Below, one piece after another: positions 5,227 through 10,269 of a stretch of DNA of 10,269 nt. A program made the position numbers and the translations under genes. Below the pieces are notes generated by a model. That model worked only from the letters and a program-made list of their open reading frames with translations, was not told where the DNA came from and did no database searches. Positions within the stretch are counted from its first letter, which is position 1. Each line of letters opens with the position of its first letter. The stretch comes from Chloroflexota bacterium (GTDB lineage Bacteria > Chloroflexota > Dehalococcoidia > RBG-13-53-26): positions 1 through 10,269 of the forward strand of contig JAUWXW010000036.1 of the NCBI GenBank assembly GCA_030616195.1, given 5' to 3'.

Positions 5227-5346
5227 TTAAACGCCCCCTGCGGCACGCGCCTTGCGTGGCCATCTACCACGCTTCTCGGCCCAGCGGTGCAGGATCACAA
5301 AGTCACCTTCATCGACGATCTCGAAACCTGCTCGCTCCTCTCCTCC
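5227..5346 (-). pseudogene. Out-of-frame continuation of the short HTH gene (candidate frameshift)
   Basis: In the frame offset from the HTH gene, an open stretch encodes GGEERAGFEIVDEGDFVILH, then RWAEKRGRWPRKARAAGGV, and a TAA at 5229-5227. It looks more protein-like than the last ~13 residues of the HTH gene (SEQVSRSSMKVTL). It has no start codon or ribosome site of its own at its beginning. The switch point falls in a purine repeat (GGAGGAGAGGAGCGAG, 5346-5331) prone to indels. Either an indel has separated the original C-terminus, or ribosomes shift frame here. Confidence 0.35.
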
Positions 5347-5567
5347 GTGAGAAAACCGTTGAACTCCCGGGCTAAATAAAAAAGCTCATCGAAGCTGCAC
5401 TGTGGGAAGGCGCTAAGAGCCCCAATAATGAATTTATGGTTGATATTGCGCTTGCCGCTTCGCACCCGGGAAACTTGGCTCACAGAGATGCCCATAGCAT
5501 CAGCCAGCTGGGATAAATTCCCATAATATCCAGAATACAACTCAAACACCTTAGTTCTTAGGAGCAC
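5295..5567 (-). CDS. Short HTH protein, paralogue of the N-terminus of the HTH-PAS regulator
   Basis: The start is GTG 5567, with GGGAGGTGA about seven bases upstream, giving 90 residues. Residues 1-70 are nearly identical to the N-terminal HTH of the PAS protein encoded at 675-1643 (GYYGNLSQLADAMGISVSQVSRVRSGKR). Similarity ends after the FYLA.(E/D)F region, where the other protein continues into PAS domains and this one reads FLTEERSEQVSRSSMKVTL. It is either a stand-alone DNA-binding protein that could compete with or dimerise with the PAS version, or a frameshifted gene whose true end lies in the next frame. It is divergent from the XRE-b5 gene across a 217-bp region with shared operators, and probably begins an operon with the LuxR-type gene. 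Confidence 0.75.
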   Translation of the reverse strand: MLLRTKVFELYSGYYGNLSQLADAMGISVSQVSRVRSGKRNINHKFIIGALSAFPQCSFDELFYLAREFNGFLTEERSEQVSRSSMKVTL

Positions 5568-5647
5568 GAGACTCTCACCTCCCTGCCCAAGTGTCGAGAT
5601 AATAGCCATTAATCGGCCGTGATAATCGCCAACGAACTTGCATAAAC

Positions 5648-5676
5648 TATATACCACAAGGGTTGACAATTGTCAA
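5648..5676 (-). promoter_or_regulatory. Promoter-operator of the short HTH / luxR-type operon
   Basis: On the minus strand: consensus TTGACA (5676-5671), a 17-bp spacer and TATATA (5653-5648). A perfect palindrome TTGACAATTGTCAA (5663-5676) covers the -35. The predicted leader before GTG 5567 is about 74 nt. Confidence 0.75.
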
Positions 5677-5691
5677 CACCCTTTACGGTAC

Positions 5692-5705
5692 TTGCCTGTT
5701 GTCAA
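5692..5705. promoter_or_regulatory. Additional operator-like site in the divergent region
   Basis: TTGCCTGTTGTCAA keeps both arms of the 14-bp operator family and differs from the site at 5755-5768 only at two central bases. It lies between the two divergent promoters. Confidence 0.5.
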
Positions 5706-5747
5706 CCTCATTCACGATTGGAAGGGGCCAGGAGTCTATCAAACGGG

Positions 5748-5776
5748 TTGACTTTTGCCAATTGTCAACATATACT
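5748..5776 (+). promoter_or_regulatory. Promoter-operator of the xre-b5 gene
   Basis: TTGACT (5748-5753), a 17-bp spacer and TATACT (5771-5776), with TTGCCAATTGTCAA (5755-5768) filling the spacer. The -10 ends eight bases before ATG 5785, the same geometry as at xre copy 1, implying a leaderless mRNA. Confidence 0.75.
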
Positions 5777-5784
5777 AGTAGATT

Positions 5785-6417
5785 ATGGCGTATCATGACA
5801 GAAACAGTCTCAATAAGATAATTCAGCATCGAAGAACGATGCTCCCGCTGACACTCCGCGAGCTTGCAAAGGCATGTGGTGTGTCCGTATCACATTTGGC
5901 GCGAATAGAAAGCGGTGGTCGTTTTCCTTCAGCTAGGGTCCTGCGCCAGATTGCCAAGCCATTAGGCTTCACGGAGCAAGAGCTTCTTGTCCTTGCCGGT
6001 TACATCTCACCAAACCCATCTATGCTGCAAGAGGAACATGAGGAGTACGCAGTTGGCCGACTGGACATGCGTGTGGCCAAGGTGCTGGCGCAAGAGCCTC
6101 CTGAAGTTCAGCGCGCCGTTATTAAAATGCTGCCAGTCTTGAGGAGCATTGCCAAGGATATCGCTCAATCAGACGTGGGGGAAAGGCAATTCAGCCCGGA
6201 TGAACTTGAGCAGTTCAATGGCAAGGACAATCCCAGCCGCTATGTAGCCTGTTGCGGCAAGGTGTATGACGTTTCGAAGAGCTCACTGTGGGATAATGGG
6301 GATCACCAATATTTGCATGTGGCCGGGCGCGACCTAACACAGGATATGGAAGCTTCTCCTCATGGTTGCGAGGTACTGGACAAGTTTCCTGTTGTCGGCG
6401 AGTTAAGGCAAAGTTAG
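5785..6417 (+). CDS. XRE HTH regulator fused to a cytochrome b5-like domain (copy 2)
   Basis: A 210-residue protein. Residues 9-72 are the XRE-type HTH and residues 86-123 the helical VLAQEPPEVQRAVIKML segment, both nearly identical to the protein encoded at 3364-3750. Residues 135-207 are a cytochrome b5-like heme/steroid-binding domain: FSPDELEQFNGKDNPSRYVA, CCGKVYDVSKSSLW, a His-containing DHQYLHVAGRDLT, and SPHGCEVLDKFPVVGEL. H174 or H178 together with H193 are candidate axial heme ligands. C156 and C157 sit beside the fold core. From known families I infer a DNA-binding repressor whose activity responds to heme, a small hydrophobic ligand or redox state. No membrane segment is present, so it is cytosolic. 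The start is defined by identity with copy 1 and by the promoter geometry; there is no ribosome site. It is transcribed divergently from the short HTH gene and shares operators with it. Confidence 0.9.
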   Translation: MAYHDRNSLNKIIQHRRTMLPLTLRELAKACGVSVSHLARIESGGRFPSARVLRQIAKPLGFTEQELLVLAGYISPNPSMLQEEHEEYAVGRLDMRVAKVLAQEPPEVQRAVIKMLPVLRSIAKDIAQSDVGERQFSPDELEQFNGKDNPSRYVACCGKVYDVSKSSLWDNGDHQYLHVAGRDLTQDMEASPHGCEVLDKFPVVGELRQS

Positions 6418-6640
6418 CAGACTGAGCGCCATTCAGGCTGAAGCTAAAGCCAAAAACGATTGTAGATACTTGCTGATTTTGTCTGCCCTCATTTCTTTTT
6501 TCGTACTATATCGCTGTGGTAGGCTAACCCGTTTCTGCTTTCTATCCCCTTTTCTAGCTATCGCCAATTGCTCTGCTCAGACAGCCACAAGCATCCCGAC
6601 CTATCACAGCCTCTAGTTCGAAAAAACCACTGCCCCCAGG
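6418..6640. other. Intergenic region between convergent genes, no gene seen
   Basis: The gene-free stretch continues to 6728, but its right part is the terminator at 6644-6688. In 6418-6640 I see no ORF with a ribosome site and no clear + strand terminator for the xre-b5 gene. The sequence is pyrimidine-rich and without strong repeats. Confidence 0.4.
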
Positions 6641-6643
6641 TCG

Positions 6644-6688
6644 AAAAAAGAAAGGGCCCCACCCCCTTCGGGATTGGGCAGGGCCCTT
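6644..6688 (-). terminator. Intrinsic terminator of the surface-protein gene
   Basis: On the minus strand AAGGGCCC (6688-6681) pairs with GGGCCCTT (6659-6652). Inner G/C-rich arms (TGCCCAATCCC against GGGGGTGGG) extend the stem. TTTCTTTTTT follows at 6653-6644. It lies about 40 bases after the stop at 6729. Confidence 0.9.
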
Positions 6689-6728
6689 ACAAAGTCGCCA
6701 CTATACAGGCGTATCACCTACAGGCTCA

Positions 6729-9700
6729 CTATTCCCACGGCGGGAACGGCGGGTCGAAGCAGATCCAGATCAGGTCCTGAGTCTCGAACCCGTCGTACAG
6801 AGCGCCAGGAACGGCGTCGTTCTCGATCGGGCAGCCGTAGCTGTTGTGGTACCACTTCGTGCCGCTCAGAGTGAGCTCTATTGGCTCCGGTACGCCTGGC
6901 TCTACACCCAGGGTGTCATCCCACGCGTAGCTCTCCACCTTGTAGCACAGGATGCCAGCCGGGAAAGCGGGGACGTACTTCGTCTCCGTGCCGACTACCT
7001 CGTTGTAGCTAATGCTAACGACGCCCGGTGTGAGTGTCGAAGTGCCGGAGCTAGACCACGCGTTGCCAACGGTAAACGGCCAGCCGGCATTGCCTACCAT
7101 CGGTGTGATGCTAATCGTCCACGCCCACAGCGTTACTGGACCGACGACAGTGTTCACGTTAAACCTGGCCTTCCAGTTGAGCATGGTGAGCGAGCTGTTC
7201 CACCATCCGACACCTGTTGCCGTCACCGCGCCCAGAACTGAGTTGGTCCGCTTGGCACCATAGTGCGGTGCACCCGCCAGCGGATCCCATTCGGCTGTCC
7301 CAGCGTAGCCGTTTGGAAGCGGGCCAGCGTAGAAGCTGGTTTCCTGGTGCCACGACGGGTCTGGGATCGTGATATCGAATGGTTCTACCATTGGTATTTC
7401 AATGTGTTCCGTGTGAGGGCCAGGCAGCCACTCCTCGGTGTGCAGAGCGAAGTACTCTACAGAAGTGGGATCAGCCGGTGGCTCATTGGGCAGCGCCCAC
7501 CAGGTGGTCAGGTAGATGCACCAGCAGCACGGCTCGGGAACAGGCGGCGGAATCACCGGCGGAGGCACTACGATCGGGCAGGAGAAAGGCTCCATCTGGT
7601 CGCAGGCCCATGCCAGGACGGTTACTCCTGGTACCCAGCTCTCCTCCACATGCCCGAGGTTGAACACGATCTTATCCGTGTCGCACGGAGCCATCGTGCC
7701 CGTCGGTACAGGCGCAGGAGGCGAAGCTACAGGAATTCCGAACTCGTCCAGGACCTCCACGTATACCTCGCAAGCACCGGGCTTGCCGCCGGCGTTGTGG
7801 ATGTCAACCGAGATAGTCAGCATCTCGCAGACCTCGATCGACTCAGGCTGCTGGATGCCGGTCACCACGATCATCGGACCACCAACCACGTTGATGTCGC
7901 AGGTCACAGGCATTCCGCCACAGGCCTGAGCGTAGACGGTGATGGTCTGGTTCAGCCAGGCCTGGTCGATGTGGATAGGACCGAATAGCACCTTATCGGT
8001 GTCACACGGATCCAGCACGATTGTCGAGCCGTACTCAGGCCCCACAATGATTATGCCCATCTCGTCCTCGATCCACATGGTCACCACTTCGCACATTCCA
8101 GGCTTGTCACCAGCGTTGTGGACATCAACCGAGATGATGATGTCCTCGCAGGGCTGCACCCCCGCTGGCTGCTGGATGCCGGTCACCTCATAGATGGGCG
8201 GCGACAGCACTATCACGTAGCAGGGAAACATCTCCTCTGGCTGCGGGTCTAGCGGGTTCGCCGGGAATCCAGCGACGACGATAACCATCCCTCTCCAGGT
8301 CTCATCTACATGCCCGAAGTCGATGGCGATCTTAGCCGTGTCGCACGGGTCCAGCACGTCAACTAAAGCCCCCGACACCGCGAGCGGGGTCTCGTCTGGG
8401 AGAACGACGCCGACCACCAGCATGCCCCCACCGGGGACATCACCAGCGTTGTGGATGTCAACCGCGACCACCAGGTCCTCGCAGATCTGGACCGTATCAT
8501 CCTGCTGGATGCCGGTCACTATGAGGTTAGCACCTGAGAAGATGTCCACCGGGCATACCTCGCCATCAGCCACTACCGTGTAGCTGCCAGCCTCCGTCGG
8601 ATGCCAGGTGAAGACCACGGTTGTGGTGTCGCACGGAGCAAGGCCTTCAACATACACCTTATCCGAGTACACCGGCGCGCCAGTAGCATCCTTGACCTGG
8701 ACGAACACCCAGCCGTTGCCGGTTATGGTGCCAGCATTGTGCACGACCACCTCTATGGTGTACACCTCGCACACATTGCCTGTCTCAGCCTGGATGATCT
8801 CGGTGACATCCATTATGACATCACCGACCTTCTGGTTCAGGCTGAACTCGATATCAAACTTGCAGTCGTCGGTCTGGATGATGTTGCCCACAGCGGCATC
8901 AATCCACCACTCGATCATGATATCGATATCGGAGTAGGCGGGAAGGTCACCGATGATCCAGTTGGTGCACTCGATGTCACACGCCTTGCCCTCAGCGACC
9001 AGCGTCAGTGGCGCACAAAGGACATCTACGTAGGTTGCCTCATCATCCCAATCTAAGCCAGGCGGGTAACTAAACGAGCCGCGTGGGAGGGGGGCGTCAA
9101 TGCCAACTGATCCACCTACCTTTAGAATGTCTCCCGTAGAAGGAGCTATTGAAGCCAGCGGTAGCTTCCATTCGGAAATCCTTGTACTCGTGCCGTAGTC
9201 GTAAAGCGTCATGGTTTCAAGGTCTCCAGGAAGCAACATTTGCTGCACACCATTGATCTCCCAGTCCGTTTCCCAACCATCAGTTTGTCCAGAGCTTGTT
9301 CCACCCCATGCATTAGGGTCTGCGCCCATCTGGAATATGATGTCGCATGGCATACCCCACGGGGCTCCAGGCGTAGGGTTGATGTTTATGCTCGTCTGGT
9401 CGTTACCGTGTAAGTTCTCGCCAATCCGAGCATCAGTCGAATCCATGACATCAACCAACACGTACAGGTAATCCGTCTCTGCTATCACAGAAACGGTGCC
9501 CTTGCCACCTGCGACATTTATTACCGTAGCTTCATCCCACTCTCCAGGTGCCACAGTGCCATCGATTACCGGTAGCGAAACGGGAGGGAGGTCAGCGCTG
9601 ATCCTCATGTCCAGGTTGCAGCACAGCTCGCCCTCACCGGCACCGCCGGTGGCGTCCACGTCGGACTCAGGCTCGGTCAGGCCGTTATCGTCGCTGACCA

Positions 9701-9974
9701 TGTTCTTGAGGTGGATGTCAGCCACGCCGTCAACGCAGCCCACGTTAGCCAGATTGATCTCCACCATGCCTTCGTCACCCGGCTTCAGGCACGGAGCACT
9801 GAAGTAGGTGATGACATCGGGATCATCCTCGCCGTCCACCTTGAGGTCCAGGTCGCCAGCAGTGAAGATGTTGTCCGGGCTGGTCTCGTAGTCGCTGAAG
9901 AAAGCCCACGTGCCTATGCCAACCAGTGAGCCAACTATGGCGATCATGAGCACACTAAATATTACCTTTTTCAT
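6729..9974 (-). CDS. Large secreted surface protein: SipW-type signal, TasA/camelysin-like domain with CBM9/DOMON-like insertion, CARDB-like repeats
   Basis: A 1081-residue protein. ATG 9974 follows a GGGGGTGAT ribosome site. Residues 1-25 are a signal peptide of SipW-dependent style (short basic start, hydrophobic core, GTWAFFSDYETS, then NIFTAGDLDLKV). Residues 40-128 and 323-385 look like the two halves of a TasA/camelysin-like beta domain, the second half ending in DIMIEWWIDAAVGNIIQTDD and FDIEFSLNQ. Between them, about 135-322, lies a CBM9/DOMON-like domain (VIDGTVAPGEWDEA, then TDYLYVLVDVMDSTD). Residues 389-484, 486-596, 597-703 and 704-803 are four CARDB-like beta repeats with VTGIQQ, CE, VDxHNAG and PCDT landmarks. 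A Pro-rich linker (803-815) leads to a Trp-rich C-terminal region (815-1081) that I do not recognise. There is no LPXTG motif and no C-terminal membrane helix. It is likely exported and is either matrix/fibre-forming or a polysaccharide-binding surface protein. It is probably co-transcribed with the upstream membrane-protein gene. Confidence 0.88.
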   Translation of the reverse strand: MKKVIFSVLMIAIVGSLVGIGTWAFFSDYETSPDNIFTAGDLDLKVDGEDDPDVITYFSAPCLKPGDEGMVEINLANVGCVDGVADIHLKNMVSDDNGLTEPESDVDATGGAGEGELCCNLDMRISADLPPVSLPVIDGTVAPGEWDEATVINVAGGKGTVSVIAETDYLYVLVDVMDSTDARIGENLHGNDQTSININPTPGAPWGMPCDIIFQMGADPNAWGGTSSGQTDGWETDWEINGVQQMLLPGDLETMTLYDYGTSTRISEWKLPLASIAPSTGDILKVGGSVGIDAPLPRGSFSYPPGLDWDDEATYVDVLCAPLTLVAEGKACDIECTNWIIGDLPAYSDIDIMIEWWIDAAVGNIIQTDDCKFDIEFSLNQKVGDVIMDVTEIIQAETGNVCEVYTIEVVVHNAGTITGNGWVFVQVKDATGAPVYSDKVYVEGLAPCDTTTVVFTWHPTEAGSYTVVADGEVCPVDIFSGANLIVTGIQQDDTVQICEDLVVAVDIHNAGDVPGGGMLVVGVVLPDETPLAVSGALVDVLDPCDTAKIAIDFGHVDETWRGMVIVVAGFPANPLDPQPEEMFPCYVIVLSPPIYEVTGIQQPAGVQPCEDIIISVDVHNAGDKPGMCEVVTMWIEDEMGIIIVGPEYGSTIVLDPCDTDKVLFGPIHIDQAWLNQTITVYAQACGGMPVTCDINVVGGPMIVVTGIQQPESIEVCEMLTISVDIHNAGGKPGACEVYVEVLDEFGIPVASPPAPVPTGTMAPCDTDKIVFNLGHVEESWVPGVTVLAWACDQMEPFSCPIVVPPPVIPPPVPEPCCWCIYLTTWWALPNEPPADPTSVEYFALHTEEWLPGPHTEHIEIPMVEPFDITIPDPSWHQETSFYAGPLPNGYAGTAEWDPLAGAPHYGAKRTNSVLGAVTATGVGWWNSSLTMLNWKARFNVNTVVGPVTLWAWTISITPMVGNAGWPFTVGNAWSSSGTSTLTPGVVSISYNEVVGTETKYVPAFPAGILCYKVESYAWDDTLGVEPGVPEPIELTLSGTKWYHNSYGCPIENDAVPGALYDGFETQDLIWICFDPPFPPWE
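6750..8962 (-). other. Placeholder for repeat-bearing and C-terminal part of the surface protein
   Basis: This entry marks the part of the surface-protein gene, read on the minus strand from 8962 down to 6750, that carries the four CARDB-like repeats (about 8810-7566) and the unrecognised Trp-rich C-terminal region (about 7530-6729). It adds no separate gene. The repeat DNA keeps recurrent words such as CCAGCGTTGTGGA and GCTGGATGCCGGTCAC, so it is diverged rather than recently amplified. Confidence 0.3.
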
Positions 9975-10030
9975 TCTCTATCACCCCCTTTCTAGTTATA
10001 TTTTGTTCTCCTCAACTTATTTATCTTCCA

Positions 10031-10050
10031 TTCCTCCTGATTTCACCTCC
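10031..10050 (-). promoter_or_regulatory. Tandem Shine-Dalgarno-like motifs without a sizeable ORF
   Basis: On the minus strand AAGGAGGTGA is followed a few bases later by GGAGGA directly before an ATG. That ATG frame (MEDK) stops after four codons. No longer ORF starts here; the surface-protein ATG is 60 bases further on with its own site. It could initiate a tiny coupling peptide or be a relic. Confidence 0.4.
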
Positions 10051-10054
10051 TTGG

Positions 10055-10269
10055 TCACAGATAAACCAGACATAGGGCGAGTGTCGCCCCTAATATAACG
10101 CTCACGCCGAACACTCCAAGCAGTTGCACCAATGTGAACCCTCTTAGCCCAAACCTTTTCAGGGCTAGGCGCAGCCCCAGGATGCAATTTGCAAATACCC
10201 CCCACAAGATAAGCATCTGCCACTGCCCGGTGGTCAGGAAATGTACCAGGTCGATTGTTCCGAAGAAGA
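10055..10269 (-). CDS. C-terminal fragment of a membrane protein (partial)
   Basis: Seventy residues run from the window edge to the TGA at 10057-10055. They form two hydrophobic segments, WQMLILWGVFANCILGL and FTLVQLLGVFGVSVILGA (continuing to ATLALCLVYL), separated by a basic loop (RLALKRFGLRG). The protein ends within the second helix. The family is not recognisable from this piece. The gene ends 80 bases before the SipW-type surface protein on the same strand with no terminator between, so co-transcription is likely. Because SipW-type substrates often sit next to a dedicated membrane signal peptidase, that is one possibility, but no catalytic residues are visible here. Confidence 0.75.
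   Translation of the reverse strand, partial: FFGTIDLVHFLTTGQWQMLILWGVFANCILGLRLALKRFGLRGFTLVQLLGVFGVSVILGATLALCLVYL

Noticed and set aside
6846..9056. Many + strand ORFs opposite the surface-protein gene, up to 241 codons
   Set aside because: They are antisense shadows caused by its biased codon use; none has a family resemblance or convincing ribosome site.
10017..10223. 68-codon minus-strand ORF at the right end
   Set aside because: A neighbouring frame gives a clear two-helix membrane protein open from the window edge, and the 68-codon frame would cross its stop and the orphan ribosome sites.
1..10269. CRISPR arrays, tRNA or rRNA genes, transposases
   Set aside because: No regularly spaced repeats, cloverleaf, rRNA signature or transposase motif was seen.

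Overview
The window most resembles a chromosome segment from a Dehalococcoidia-type member of the Chloroflexota. The basis is family-level recognition, not a database search. The supporting signs are a 46-residue DUF5679-type zinc-ribbon protein, N-terminal HTH proteins of the 'TKVFELYSGYYGNLSQLA' kind fused to PAS domains, and short XRE regulators containing 'VLAQEPxEVQRAVIKML'. The taxonomic call is an inference.

Layout. Positions 1-341: the end of a short + strand gene for an unknown acidic/basic-tailed protein, then two tandem intrinsic terminators. 376-516 (-): the DUF5679 gene, too short for most ORF cut-offs. 675-1974 (-): an HTH-PAS-PAS regulator with a leader of about 300 nt that carries two tandem, diverged copies of an intrinsic terminator. 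2113-2666 (-): a MarR regulator with a good promoter. 2690-3363: a gene-poor stretch with a hairpin-rich segment, a possible 23-codon ORF, a c-di-GMP-I (GEMM) riboswitch with its terminator, and a duplicated promoter-operator. 3364-3750 (+): an XRE regulator. 3953-4441 (-): a second MarR. 4717-5205 (-): a LuxR-type HTH protein. 5295-5567 (-): a short HTH paralogue of the N-terminus of the PAS protein, apparently frameshifted near its end. 5785-6417 (+): a second XRE copy fused to a cytochrome b5-like domain. 6729-9974 (-): a 1081-residue secreted protein with a SipW-type signal region, a CBM9/DOMON-like insertion and four Cys-containing beta repeats, ended by a strong terminator. 10055-10269 (-): the C-terminus of a membrane protein that lies upstream of it.

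How the parts work together. From about 675 to 6417 the window is a duplicated cluster of small regulators: two XRE, two MarR, two HTH(-PAS) and one LuxR. The two XRE promoters and the divergent HTH promoter share 14-bp palindromes of the form TTGMCAATTGKCAA, placed over or between the -35 and -10 boxes, so cross- or auto-repression is likely. Both XRE genes look leaderless. RNA-level control is present as a c-di-GMP riboswitch and as the tandem terminators in the PAS-gene leader. Together these suggest a sensory/regulatory island (c-di-GMP, PAS ligands, possibly heme or redox through the b5 domain) beside a cell-surface protein gene. A functional link to the surface protein is only inferred from proximity.
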